DNA of 64,000 nucleotides from Saccharomycopsis phalli. Taxonomy: Eukaryota > Ascomycota > Saccharomycetes > Ascoideales > Saccharomycopsidaceae. The notes below the pieces were generated by a model. That model was not told the origin of the DNA and did not search any database. It saw only the letters and a program-made list of their open reading frames with translations. The translations under genes were made by a program, and so were the position numbers. Where the stretch lies: positions 1,528,501 to 1,592,500 of the forward strand of contig CP073213.1 of assembly GCA_020342235.1 (NCBI GenBank), in the 5' to 3' direction. Shown piece by piece: positions 19,621-28,688 of this stretch (positions within the stretch are counted from its first letter, which is position 1; every line of letters starts with the position of its first letter).

Positions 19621-21411
19621 ATGTCGCCGGGTCACATGCCACGGCTAAGATTTTCCAGGCATTTGATAAGTAGATGTTGCGTAATGAAAAAGAAACTGGC
19701 AAAGACATCAGATACACCGCAGTTACTAAATAGGGACTCGGTAATTGGAAAGGGATGGATTGAGTTGTTCAACACCAACGTTGAGTTTAAATCATGCCAT
19801 TTTGAGGAGGCCTTGATGAACTTGTTCCATGAGCCGGAGATCAACTCCACAGTATTATTGAGAGCCGATATCCTCCAGGATAAAAGGTATAAATATTTTG
19901 ACCAAGATGGCAAGAGTCTAGATATACCGGAGGTCACTGACAAAACTTTTGAGCATGAAGATTTATCCAGTGGGGAATTATTCCAGGATCCAGAGTCTGG
20001 TGAGAAAATTCTTGAGCGTAATGTGCTAGACTTGGCTCTCAAGAGAGCACCAATCGACCTTAATTTCAAGCCCAAGGTTGAAATTGTAAGACGATTAGTA
20101 CCTAGAAACCCCTTCAAAGATTATATTACTAATCAAACTTGTCAAATATTGACCTTGAATGACTTGGATGAGAATGGGGAGGAAAGCTTGTTGGTGATAT
20201 ACATTGCACATATTAATACGCTTGAGGAATGCCCTTATTATTTACCGCCAGTGTATGCAGTCGGCATCTTCTACAACAAGTCTGAAAAGCTTTTGTCGTT
20301 GAACTACCTTCCTTTTGATTACCAGAATCCTGAAGTTGTGGCAAAATTCAAGTGCTTAAGTGACGATGAGAGGATCGTACGTATTGCAATTCGCTTACTT
20401 CAGACGGCCTCGAAGCATAGCAAGGGTGTCATGAATGGATACGAAAAACGGGTTCAGCATGACTTGGTTGTTCCAAAGACTGCCTTTCAGAATAGATACA
20501 TTGCGCTAAAGAAGAAGTACTCTCAATTCTTGATAGATAATTGGCAGGAAAGTACTAATCCCAAGAAGCATGTATTTGAGGACATTGCCATTGCAGCGTT
20601 TCTAATTGAGCTTTGGAGTAAAATTTATGCCAAAGACCAGGACTTCAACTTTGCCGACTTGGGGTGTGGCAACGGGGTGTTGGTGTACATTTTAATTAGT
20701 GAAGGGTATCGAGGCGTGGGCATTGACGCCAGAAAAAGAAAGTCGTGGAAGATTTTCCCGGAAAATGTCGCGACAAGCTTGAAGGAGCAAGCCATAATTC
20801 CTCTGGTATTGCTTCGTCCGCATCCTGCTGTGCATCAAATGGCCCCACATGTAGATGATAACGGCAAAGTTTTTCAAATTCCAGTTGATAATTTGTTCGA
20901 GCAAGATGGCAGTACTGCTGCTAGTACGGACCCAGTGTTTGCGTACTATAGTGCTGCCACTTTGCTCAAGGTTCCCTACATCAACCGTGCGGAGTTTTCC
21001 CCGAATACATTCATAATAGGAAACCATTCTGACGAGCTAACGTTGTGGATTCCATTGCTCGGGTACCCCTTTATGATTATTCCCTGCTGTTCGTACTCAG
21101 TGGCCGGAAGAAAGGCTCGTTTTTTGGCCAAGAAGGAAAGTAACGCGGCCTCAAGTGCGTATGCTGGACTTGTGGAGCATACGGAGCTGCTTGCAAATCT
21201 TGTGGGCTGGAACACTCAGAAGGAAATGCTTAGGATCCCATCTACCCGGAACTGTGCTATCATTGGCTCTCAGAGATATACGCCGAGGGAAATTATGGAG
21301 CGGCAGATTCATCTCATGGATGTTTACAGCGTACTTTTGCAGGAAGGTGGCACTGAAGGATGGGTGGAAAAGGCTATTAGTTTGATGAATGAGCCGTCAA
21401 GAGACCATTAG
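19621..21411 (+). CDS. TRM44: tRNA(Ser) Um44 2'-O-methyltransferase Trm44
   Basis: A 596-residue protein with the SAM-binding block DFNFADLGCGNGVLVYIL near residues 340-357, followed by GYRGVGIDARKRKSW, as in the Trm44 family. Trm44 makes 2'-O-methyluridine at position 44 of tRNA(Ser). S. cerevisiae Trm44 is 567 residues. The frame is open upstream into the PHO85 start, so the first in-frame ATG (19621) was chosen; a second ATG five codons later is also possible. A short cytosolic N-terminal basic stretch precedes the conserved region. Confidence 0.87.
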   Translation: MSPGHMPRLRFSRHLISRCCVMKKKLAKTSDTPQLLNRDSVIGKGWIELFNTNVEFKSCHFEEALMNLFHEPEINSTVLLRADILQDKRYKYFDQDGKSLDIPEVTDKTFEHEDLSSGELFQDPESGEKILERNVLDLALKRAPIDLNFKPKVEIVRRLVPRNPFKDYITNQTCQILTLNDLDENGEESLLVIYIAHINTLEECPYYLPPVYAVGIFYNKSEKLLSLNYLPFDYQNPEVVAKFKCLSDDERIVRIAIRLLQTASKHSKGVMNGYEKRVQHDLVVPKTAFQNRYIALKKKYSQFLIDNWQESTNPKKHVFEDIAIAAFLIELWSKIYAKDQDFNFADLGCGNGVLVYILISEGYRGVGIDARKRKSWKIFPENVATSLKEQAIIPLVLLRPHPAVHQMAPHVDDNGKVFQIPVDNLFEQDGSTAASTDPVFAYYSAATLLKVPYINRAEFSPNTFIIGNHSDELTLWIPLLGYPFMIIPCCSYSVAGRKARFLAKKESNAASSAYAGLVEHTELLANLVGWNTQKEMLRIPSTRNCAIIGSQRYTPREIMERQIHLMDVYSVLLQEGGTEGWVEKAISLMNEPSRDH

Positions 21412-21485
21412 AATTCTCGCTACGACTTGATTGATGTATTTTAATAATTGTTTATAGACAAATTTTGTACTCTACATGTAGTTCG

Positions 21486-22619
21486 ATGCACGGAAATAAT
21501 CTTTTGATCTCTGCAAAATTTCCAATGACGCAAGAGGAGAGTTCTAATGCTAAACTGGAATGTCTTTTTGATTACCTAGATGGCTTTAAAGAGAAGAGAG
21601 ATATGATAAAATGTGAGGAACCATATGAGCCGATTCTTATGGAAAATAAAAAGAGATTTGTGCTCTTTCCGATAAAGTACCACGATGTGTGGCAAATGTA
21701 TAAGAAGGCCGAGGCGTCTTTCTGGACAGCCGAGGAAATAGACTTGGGGAAAGACTTGCACGACTGGAATTATGAATTGAATTCCAATGAGCAGTATTTT
21801 ATTACAAGAATATTAGCTTTTTTTGCCGCCTCAGACGGTATTGTTAACGAGAACTTGGTGCAGAATTTTTCTACCCAAGTGCAGATTGCCGAAGCCAAGT
21901 GCTTCTATGGATTTCAGATAATGATAGAAAATATTCACTCCGAAACATATTCGTTATTGATTGATACATATATCAAGGACCAGCTGGAGGCGGATTACTT
22001 GTTTAATGCAATGGAGACTATACCTGCAATCAAAGAAAAGGCCAATTGGGCTGTACGATGGATAGAGAATCCTGATGTATTGTTTTGCGAGAGATTGGTG
22101 GCATTTGCCGCAGTAGAGGGGATTTTTTTCTCTGGCTCGTTTGCTGCTATATTTTGGTTGAAAAAACGAGGATTGATGCCTGGTTTGACTTTTTCCAACG
22201 AGTTGATATGTAGAGACGAAGGGTTGCATACGGATTTTGCTTGTCTACTATTTTCGCACCTTAATAACAAGCCAGAAGGGCCTATTATAGATAGGATCAT
22301 TACTGAAGCTGTGGATATTGAAAAAGCCTTTTTCAATGACGCCTTGCCTGTTTCTTTATTGGGCATGAATGCACTGTTGATGAACCAATACATTGAGTTT
22401 GTCGCTGATAGGTTGTTGACGTCGTTAGGGCGACCCCAGTATTATTGCGCGTCAAATCCCTTTGATTTTATGGAAAATATATCCTTGGCAGGCAAAACTA
22501 ACTTCTTTGAGAAACGAGTAAGTGACTATCAAAAATCGAATGTTATGCAAAGCACTTCAATGAATACATCCCAGCAAACAGTGGGTGAGAACTTGCTACA
22601 TTTTGATGAAGACTTCTGA
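21486..22619 (+). CDS. RNR2: Ribonucleotide reductase small subunit (R2), full ligand set
   Basis: A 377-residue R2 protein. Di-iron ligands are present: Asp in [12 protein letters not shown], Glu and His in [11 protein letters not shown], Glu in [14 protein letters not shown], and Glu/His in [10 protein letters not shown]; the radical Tyr of HSETYSLL is also there. It is therefore an active-type Rnr2, not the degenerate Rnr4. It lacks most of the roughly 50-residue N-terminal extension of S. cerevisiae Rnr2, which may mark it as a second, diverged R2 paralogue. The C-terminal heptad-like tail ending DEDF binds the large subunit in this family. Starts at ATG 21486; a later in-frame ATG at 21525 is an alternative. 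Confidence 0.9.
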   Translation: MHGNNLLISAKFPMTQEESSNAKLECLFDYLDGFKEKRDMIKCEEPYEPILMENKKRFVLFPIKYHDVWQMYKKAEASFWTAEEIDLGKDLHDWNYELNSNEQYFITRILAFFAASDGIVNENLVQNFSTQVQIAEAKCFYGFQIMIENIHSETYSLLIDTYIKDQLEADYLFNAMETIPAIKEKANWAVRWIENPDVLFCERLVAFAAVEGIFFSGSFAAIFWLKKRGLMPGLTFSNELICRDEGLHTDFACLLFSHLNNKPEGPIIDRIITEAVDIEKAFFNDALPVSLLGMNALLMNQYIEFVADRLLTSLGRPQYYCASNPFDFMENISLAGKTNFFEKRVSDYQKSNVMQSTSMNTSQQTVGENLLHFDEDF

Positions 22620-22694
22620 TATCCTTTTTAATTATGTATATAATGACCTGAAATAGACCTATAACTTGCAAATATCTACAATGAATCTGTATGG

Positions 22695-23178
22695 TTATAT
22701 TCCCAATCTTCCTTCCAACTCACTGTGGAAATCCTTGCTAGTTTCTTCGTCATGACCAGTGTAAATATCCTCCCAGTCAATCGAAGCATCCCTATTTAGC
22801 AATATGTCTCTGTGGATATTCGAGGCCTGTCCCAATGAGGATGGCTGAAAATCAGTATTGTTAACCACGTTCAACTCCACTACTCTTCGTATTGGCTCAG
22901 AGGCACCAAAGATACGCTTGTAAGATTCCAATTTGAGATCATGCTGCGTCTTCTCCCAGTTCTTGAGTCTGTTTTCTAATGGGTGTCTCCCGTTGACCTG
23001 TGATGCTATGGATAATGGCCCTTTGCCAGTTCTCAAAGTATCAGGTAACGCAACAGATTCGGAAATCTCTCCATATTTGACGTTGCTGACCTCAGATTGG
23101 AAATTTCTTTCTGGCACTAATCGCATACTCTTATTACTGTTAGAAAATTATCGAGCAAAGTCGCAGTGTACTTACCAT
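22695..23178 (-). CDS. UMP1: Proteasome maturation factor Ump1, probably with an ATG-only first exon
   Basis: The main exon (22695-23129) encodes a protein matching Ump1 throughout: RHPLENRLKNWEKTQHDL, IFGASEPIRRVVEL, IHRDILLNRDASIDWEDIY. Upstream on the minus strand, ATG at 23178-23176 is followed directly by GTAAGT, then CTAAC at 23143-23139 and an AAG acceptor ending at 23130. Splicing gives MSMRLVPERNF. Starting at the internal ATG (23126) gives 143 residues and would make the intron 5' UTR. A CAG acceptor just after the branch point would put a stop in frame. Ump1 is an intrinsically disordered chaperone degraded as 20S proteasome matures. The intron is inferred. Confidence 0.88.
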
Positions 23179-23199
23179 TTTTCCTCTTCTGTTTACAGT

Positions 23200-23208
23200 G
23201 GTGGCAAA
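23200..23208 (+). promoter_or_regulatory. PACE-type element upstream of UMP1
   Basis: GGTGGCAAA is a perfect proteasome-associated control element, the Rpn4 site found at nearly all S. cerevisiae proteasome genes. It lies 22 bp upstream of the probable UMP1 ATG (74 bp from the internal one). Gene and motif point to Rpn4 control; activity in this species is inferred. Confidence 0.65.
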
Positions 23209-23352
23209 ACCCGACTTTGGAACTACCGAAAAATTACTAAAAGCACCTACGCATGGTGCAATAGTGAAGATAGATTAAATCAAATATACTACTATAACCT
23301 AATAAGAATATTGAAATAAGGGATCAGCAGTTATCTTATTTATTAACACCTC

Positions 23353-24228
23353 TTAGTCGTTTTTTTTTATTGCGTCAGAAGAATTTTTCTTTTGAATATC
23401 AGGAAGAATCAAGAACCTGGTGCCCAATACAAACTCATCCTGCCGTGAAAGTTCAAACAATCTAAGATATTCAAGAAATATGTCATAGTGATAAACACCC
23501 AACCCGGTAAAGAAGTGCCACCAGCCATGTCCTTCGAGCAAGAATCCATATGGAATTCCCACCCAGCGCTTTAACTCGGTGATTTTTACGCAAAGGTGAA
23601 TATCCAAGTTCCATAAGATGTAGCCCAAGCCAAAATATCCCACACCTTTTATCATGAGTAATTTCATTTCTGAAATCTCCTTGGCATATTTCTTCTTGTC
23701 AATAGTATCTCTAATGACTTTATAAGACTCTATAACAATGAATAAGTTGAGTAACGCATAGCTCACTTGGTGGAATGTGGGATCCCGGATCTTCAAGTAA
23801 ATTGCAGTGACAGCTGCGGCTAGTAGGATCACACCACCTGCCACCAAAACCGTACCTTTGGGAGATTTGTCTCTAGCAAGGAAGCTCCAGAATGGAACGC
23901 ATGTGGCATATAGCATCGGTAATTCATCCAAAAGCTGGAACTCGTACAAGAGCGTCATGTGGAACAACCAAGATCCAATACCCACCAACAAGAAGCCGAG
24001 GTTTCCGATAATGAAGCGCTTCTCAAATTTATTTTGGTAACTTCTCAATATAGCAAATACAGCAAAAAATATAAAGAGTGAATTCGTGGTGGTGTTAACA
24101 AACTCGCTGATGTATGACGAAATGACATTATTCTCCTCACACCAATCAATTGTCAGAGTCGGCTCTCCCCAATATGAGTAAACATCCTCAGGGTTGGGGT
24201 AGGGGATCGAAAGCAGAAACGGGAACAT
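23353..24228 (-). CDS. YPC1: Alkaline ceramidase (YPC1/YDC1 family)
   Basis: A 291-residue membrane protein with about seven hydrophobic segments. It carries the family's zinc and catalytic signatures: WCEENNVISSYISEFVNT near the N terminus, SWLFHMTLLYEFQLLDELPM in the middle and EGHGWWHFFTG near the C terminus. It hydrolyses phytoceramide or dihydroceramide in the ER/Golgi. The ATG at 24228 was used rather than the TTG two codons earlier. Ypc1 and Ydc1 arose in the WGD lineage, so the symbol marks the family only. Confidence 0.9.
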   Translation of the reverse strand: MFPFLLSIPYPNPEDVYSYWGEPTLTIDWCEENNVISSYISEFVNTTTNSLFIFFAVFAILRSYQNKFEKRFIIGNLGFLLVGIGSWLFHMTLLYEFQLLDELPMLYATCVPFWSFLARDKSPKGTVLVAGGVILLAAAVTAIYLKIRDPTFHQVSYALLNLFIVIESYKVIRDTIDKKKYAKEISEMKLLMIKGVGYFGLGYILWNLDIHLCVKITELKRWVGIPYGFLLEGHGWWHFFTGLGVYHYDIFLEYLRLFELSRQDEFVLGTRFLILPDIQKKNSSDAIKKND

Positions 24229-24555
24229 GTTCAAGTGGTGTCAAATGTTTGTGTGAAACAATAAAACTGGCCGTTTTTGCATACTTGGGATAATGACGCC
24301 TATATATACTCAGGAAAAAAGCAAGTGGTACCTGAAGTTCCGAGCGCCGCCGAACCCAGTTATTCCGAGGTATTTTCACCATAAAATCTTTATTTGAGCA
24401 TAAATAAATTACATACTACATATTATCTAAATAAATTCCTGGCGATGGTATTAATTGGGATTCATTGCCAATAGTAATACTGTTGGCCAAGCCCTTGAGA
24501 TGGCTCCACCGGAATGGTGTACAACGTGCCCATGACGTTGACCCGAATCGAAAGC

Positions 24556-24589
24556 TACCCGGCGGGAGGCCTGAATAGCGACCGGGTAA
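24556..24589. promoter_or_regulatory. Reb1-type motifs upstream of the snoRNA host
   Basis: CTACCCGG (near-consensus, at about 24556) and CGGGTAA (24583-24589) face each other about 75-100 bp upstream of exon 1 of the snoRNA host. A T-rich stretch and TATATATTATA follow at about 24626-24642. Confidence 0.45.
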
Positions 24590-24686
24590 ATCCTGTGAGA
24601 ACTATTTAATCTGGGGGAAAAAACTTTTTTTATATATTATACCATCAATTCATTGTGGTATTATCAAGAGGTAAGTCAATTGTCCT

Positions 24687-24798
24687 AGATTCATCATTGC
24701 TGTGATTATTTGTTATAACCAATTGTTCCTACTGAATTTTGTGTAGACACTATACACTATCGTTAAGTTTCAGCCTTGTATGAGCATTTGATGAATCT
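24687..24798 (+). ncRNA. snR41: Box C/D snoRNA snR41 (intron 1)
   Basis: A perfect 10-bp terminal stem pairs 24687-24696 with 24789-24798. Box C is GTGATTA (24702-24708). The guide at 24719-24730 (CCAATTGTTCCT) is complementary to 12 nt of 18S rRNA around A541, and the CTGA at 24732 places the fifth base opposite that A. The second guide at 24763-24775 (TTAAGTTTCAGCC) is complementary to 13 nt around G1126, before a weak D box ATGA at 24780. Both targets are those of snR41. The rRNA sequence was recalled, not searched. Confidence 0.85.
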
Positions 24799-24853
24799 CT
24801 TTTATTTAAAAGCATAACTAACCAGAAAGTATGTTAGAACCATAGTTTTATTG

Positions 24854-24996
24854 TCACCTTTGATGATGATCTTTCAACGCCGGGCGGACATATAATTGAC
24901 ATCACTGTGAAAGCAGTAGTCGTGTTCCTGTGTACAAATTTTTGGGATGCTGATGTTCAATTATTGATGATTGGCTTTGTTCCTGACTCTAGGTGA
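24854..24996 (+). ncRNA. snR70: Box C/D snoRNA, probable snR70 (intron 2)
   Basis: A terminal stem TCACCT (24854-24859) / AGGTGA (24991-24996) brackets box C ATGATGA (24863-24869) and box D CTGA (24983-24986); an internal TGATGA at 24965 may be C'. The segment containing CGGGCGG (24881-24887) can pair with 18S around C1639, the snR70 target, with two mismatches in 12. GTGTACAAA (24930-24938) is complementary to the adjoining 18S bases. Identity rests on this partial match plus position between snR41 and snR51, as in the S. cerevisiae cluster. Confidence 0.68.
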
Positions 24997-25058
24997 ACTG
25001 TTCTTTGGTATTAATAATACTAACCTCAAGAATGTAAGTAATACCTTTTCTAGCTGCC

Positions 25059-25154
25059 TGGTATATTCATGATGATGTTTTGATATTCACACTGTATGAG
25101 GGGATACCATTGATTATCCAAAAAATACTGATTTAATGACTCTGATTTATGCCA
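25059..25154 (+). ncRNA. snR51: Box C/D snoRNA snR51 (intron 3)
   Basis: A 7-bp terminal stem (25059-25065 with 25148-25154, one G-U) encloses box C ATGATGA (25069-25075) and box D CTGA (25142-25145). The bases at 25127-25139 (ACTGATTTAATGA) are complementary to 13 nt of 18S rRNA, and the fifth base upstream of box D faces A100, the known snR51 target. A second segment TATTCACACTG (25084-25094) is complementary to 11 nt of 25S rRNA, which is not the known second target. rRNA sequences are from memory. Confidence 0.83.
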
Positions 25155-25285
25155 ATAAGCTTTTTGCTGGTTGTATTATATATTAACATTTTAGAAAGAC
25201 TAATTAGCTAATATAAAAACTAAATCTAATCTAACCTGTAGATAAATGCTTTATTTCTATTTTACACTATTTTGTGCTACCTTAC

Positions 25286-25921
25286 TTAGTACTCTGGCTC
25301 GTCACCGCCATCCATTTCATCACCGAAATCTTCGCCGTCATCAAAATATTTCTCTGCGTTGTAGTCATCATCATCTTCGTCATCAAAGTCATCAGGCTCC
25401 TCTTCAATTTCATTCTCAGCTTCATCATTTTTCTCCTCTTCTACGTCCTCTATATTGTTCAATCTCTCCAAAACGCCTTGATTAGCCTTACCGTTAATTT
25501 CATCCAAGTAAACCTTATCATTTTTAGCCTGGTACTTGTTTAACTTAAGTCCCTTGCTTCCATTGCGTCTTCCAAACCCTTCTTGTAACTCGTCCGGAAA
25601 AAACTCAAATTTGAATGGATGGTTGTATAAGCTGTCCCTAGGCTTGCTGCTTTTCAAGTATCGATCAGAATATCTTTTTATTCCATCATTGATACCTCCT
25701 CTGTCCTCTGCTACTTCAGAGCTATAGAAAGGCCCTTCTCGAGAATTCTCCACTATGTGAATGTATTGGGTTGCAATATCCTTTTCCAACTGATTCAAGG
25801 GCCCGTTAACTGGGAGAACCAATGTTTTTTTGGCATCCTCATTCAACCTTACTTCTTTAACCTCATTAAAGTCGAGTCCTATACCATAACTTGAGCCGCC
25901 ATACCTCTTTCTAAAGCTCAT
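25286..25921 (-). CDS. RPC31: RNA polymerase III subunit C31
   Basis: A 211-residue protein with a Gly/Arg-rich start (MSFRKRYGGSSYGIGLDF), a central KDIATQYIHIVENSREGPFY and NDGIKRYSDRYLK region, and a very acidic tail containing DDDDYNAEKYFDDGEDFGDE. All match Rpc31, which belongs to the C31-C34-C82 initiation subcomplex of Pol III. The ATG at 25921 is used, with nine in-frame codons upstream ignored because they begin with TTG. The gene is convergent with the snoRNA host. Confidence 0.93.
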   Translation of the reverse strand: MSFRKRYGGSSYGIGLDFNEVKEVRLNEDAKKTLVLPVNGPLNQLEKDIATQYIHIVENSREGPFYSSEVAEDRGGINDGIKRYSDRYLKSSKPRDSLYNHPFKFEFFPDELQEGFGRRNGSKGLKLNKYQAKNDKVYLDEINGKANQGVLERLNNIEDVEEEKNDEAENEIEEEPDDFDDEDDDDYNAEKYFDDGEDFGDEMDGGDEPEY

Positions 25922-26589
25922 GGTTTTTTCAGTAAGTAAGCATCTCAAAAAAAAAATTGTGGTGCTCTTCCAAAGTGTAGTGCTGATAGCAATTTAAGGG
26001 TTATTCAAGCAGATTAAACATTGAGTAATTTTATTATATATTTTTTGTAAATAGACTAATCTCCTAATTTTTAATGGACTATTGACAGTTTTATTTTATG
26101 TTCTTTGGGGCTGCTTATCGTTCGTTGGTCTATCTGCGTTCTAAGTATATTCTAAATTGAAAAGCTGCAAAATCATCATTCAAGCTTACCAAAGCGATAC
26201 AAAGCACTAATATTTTCTTTTCTTTTCTGTATCTTAAGAATGATTAAAAATCACCGCGTAATATTTGCAGATTATTTTTTGATTTAAATAGGGTCATGCT
26301 ACTTCCAGGTCTTTATGTGATTTCCATTTTCAGTGCATTGATCGGATTTTCCATATCAATTAATCTTAGAGATATCCAATAATCCAAGTCCTCGGCTACC
26401 ATTTAAACAAAATGCACGGCAATATCATCATATCATTCTTTCTATTAAACCATATGTGCTGATGAATTTGGGCTGTATTCTACGCTGGGGTAATGAATAA
26501 AATTGGTTCATTATGGAATAATAATCTACGACGTTGACATCAACTATGCTCATTCATTATCAAAGAGAAAAATATCACATTAATGGGCG
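25922..26589. other. AT-rich intergenic region, no gene seen
   Basis: About 670 bp between the RPC31 promoter and the INN1 3' end. It is AT rich with several T runs and short ATG frames but no ORF over 60 codons. I searched for tRNA A/B boxes and paired snoRNA boxes and found none. Confidence 0.4.
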
Positions 26590-28221
26590 TTAAAGGTGAG
26601 TTTCTTGTGCATGGTATCCACCAAAACTGGAGTAGTTTCTGTTTGTAGGTCTTTCATCGTCATCACTATCTACATCCCAATTGGATACCATTGAAGCGGT
26701 CGGATCAAAAGAGGTGTTGACCTTATCCAGACTTTGAATAGAGACATCTGGATCAAATTCCGACTCTTCTCTTAATGCATGCACATTGCTTTTATAATAC
26801 CCTGTGGCCTTGTCTTTTGGCAACGTCAGCTCAATATCTGTGCTGTAGACGGATGATATGTTCAATGAAGAGATTTTTGAGGAGATGTCATCTTGGTAAT
26901 CTTCAGAAGCAGGTTTCTTCTTTGGGAACGGATTGAAGGAGTACACCGATTCTGTTGTTGGTGGTGGTTTCCGGACATACTTTGATCGATTTGTCGTTTG
27001 TGAACCTATGCCTCTGTGAGCTGGAGGTGAAGGTGGCGCTGATGCCTTGAATTCGGGCAACTTGGGCAAAACAGAAGATATCTTTAACGGGTCAGGCGAA
27101 ACGCTTCTGTGGTTAGACCGTCTGGAGTAACGCGAATTTCCAAAATTCTGCTTGTACCAGTCGGTCTGGACCTCCTTTTCCAAGTCATCAAAGGAAGCAT
27201 TGATGGAGTCCATGTTGTTCACATACGGTGAGCTCCGTACAGGACTCTGGCTATGACTCTTCCTTGCTGCATACTGGCGATGGCTACCATCTCTTCTGCT
27301 ATATCTATGCTCAGGAACATATAAACTGTTCGTTGCGGCGCTATTTCCAAATGGCTGCGAGTGGCCAGACACGCTGCTAGCAGTAGACGTTCCCATAATA
27401 GACTTGGCAAGGTCTGGGTTTCGTAGTAAAAGCTGCTGGAACTTTTCTGGGTTCTCCTGTATTATCTGCCTGGCTATACTATCACAGAAAATCAGTTTGA
27501 AATCGTCACTTCCTCGCAGCTGTGAGGGGCTGTGGACTTTGCTTCTGTTATGATTCGAGTCATTGCTACTATTGAAGTCACTCAATAACGAAGAAGCATT
27601 ATCAGAAGAAAACATAGACCCACCACCTGAGCTGTACGGAGTCAGATGCACTGACACAGGCCTAAAGCTTCGGTAAGATTCTCCCTCATTGAAGATAGGT
27701 TCCAGGTCAAAGTCCGGTTCGTCCTCCTCTATAAAACTGTCTTCCTCGCCCGGTCTAGTAGGCAATGGACGCACAGTATTTCTGTGTAGGGTCACTGTAC
27801 CCTTTTTTCGGAGCGGCTCAACCGCAGCTGTAGGATAAAACGTCATCTCAATGTACACTTGACCAGCGGTTCTTCCAGCATACAGTAGATTATGCCATTT
27901 GTCATAGCCCTCATCTGACGCAGTATTGAATACCGGCGAGCAGTCGATCTCACAGTCGCCAATTAGCACGGGCGACTTCTTCGTCTCGTCCAACACTGAA
28001 AGCTTTAAAAGAGGATTCATTTCGGTGGTCAACTGAAATCGAGACTCGTGATTCCATTCTGGAGTTTGGCCCCCTCTGGTTATAGCCGGCGTTCTATCAA
28101 TAATGTTTGCAATTCTGGCTATACAGTATGGATTCTGCTTATCTAGCTTTCGTCGATTGGGTAAGTTCTTTGCCTTTAGTATCACAATGATCAATGTCCC
28201 GTTACCTCTATTATCAGACAT
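26590..28221 (-). CDS. INN1: Inn1/Fic1-type ingression protein, C2 domain plus proline-rich tail
   Basis: A 543-residue protein. The first 130 residues form a C2 domain (GTLIIVILKAKNLPNRRKLD, PYCIARIAN, TPEWNHESRFQL). The rest is disordered and Ser-rich with PxxP motifs such as PLPTRPG and PPSPPAHRG, likely SH3 ligands. In S. cerevisiae Inn1 couples actomyosin ring contraction to septum formation, using its C2 domain for Chs2 activation and its PxxP motifs to bind Hof1 and Cyk3. Inference is based on architecture and the C2 sequence. Confidence 0.85.
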   Translation of the reverse strand: MSDNRGNGTLIIVILKAKNLPNRRKLDKQNPYCIARIANIIDRTPAITRGGQTPEWNHESRFQLTTEMNPLLKLSVLDETKKSPVLIGDCEIDCSPVFNTASDEGYDKWHNLLYAGRTAGQVYIEMTFYPTAAVEPLRKKGTVTLHRNTVRPLPTRPGEEDSFIEEDEPDFDLEPIFNEGESYRSFRPVSVHLTPYSSGGGSMFSSDNASSLLSDFNSSNDSNHNRSKVHSPSQLRGSDDFKLIFCDSIARQIIQENPEKFQQLLLRNPDLAKSIMGTSTASSVSGHSQPFGNSAATNSLYVPEHRYSRRDGSHRQYAARKSHSQSPVRSSPYVNNMDSINASFDDLEKEVQTDWYKQNFGNSRYSRRSNHRSVSPDPLKISSVLPKLPEFKASAPPSPPAHRGIGSQTTNRSKYVRKPPPTTESVYSFNPFPKKKPASEDYQDDISSKISSLNISSVYSTDIELTLPKDKATGYYKSNVHALREESEFDPDVSIQSLDKVNTSFDPTASMVSNWDVDSDDDERPTNRNYSSFGGYHAQETHL

Positions 28222-28688
28222 TGTGTCACTGGAATTTTCAAACTAAAGTATTGTATGTGTTCTTTGCAAGCGCCTTGTCCTAGTTTAATTTCGGTATTGT
28301 CCTGTTAATGCTCTAGGTTTCCAATTTAACGAATGCTCCAAGATTGTTATATTATTTATTTTTCTATGGCGTGGTTTGTTTATATTTATCCACATTGGGA
28401 TATATGCATAGACGGATTTCATCTTTACGACATAAAACATTGAAAGAATTCACTAAAGAGAATACCATAGCCCATAAATAAATTGAATACTCATTAGTAG
28501 CGCCCAGACTTCAATAGTATGTAGTAATGTATGGGGCGATTGCATCGTAACTTGTCGTAGTCCAGGTCCTCTGACTGAGGAATGGAAAATCACTTACACG
28601 GTTACTCCAGCTATTCTTCTACACGGGACTTTTATGTTATGTCTATTATACATTTCGTGCAACTAGATCACGTTTTAAACGTCTATAT
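28222..28688. other. Intergenic region between INN1 and THO2
   Basis: About 470 bp of AT-rich sequence holding the INN1 promoter and the THO2 3' flank. I see no ORF, RNA gene or repeat. Confidence 0.4.

Larger units (their letters stand above)
24655..25230 (+). ncRNA. Non-coding host gene with three consecutive snoRNA-bearing introns
   Basis: Splice signals define intron 1 at 24671-24825 (GTAAGT; AACTAAC; CAG), intron 2 at 24829-25030 (GTATGT; TACTAAC at 25018; AAG) and intron 3 at 25034-25194 (GTAAGT; ATTAAC; TAG). Each intron carries one box C/D snoRNA, in the order snR41, snR70, snR51. Read literally, the two internal exons are AAA and AAT, three bases each. There is no useful ORF. In S. 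cerevisiae the same three snoRNAs form one intronless polycistron; intronic arrangement in non-coding hosts is known for Candida relatives. Transcript ends are estimates. Confidence 0.8.

Noticed and set aside
25246-25543. Hydrophobic plus-strand ORFs antisense to RPC31
   Set aside because: They are images of the acidic RPC31 tail and have no supporting signals.
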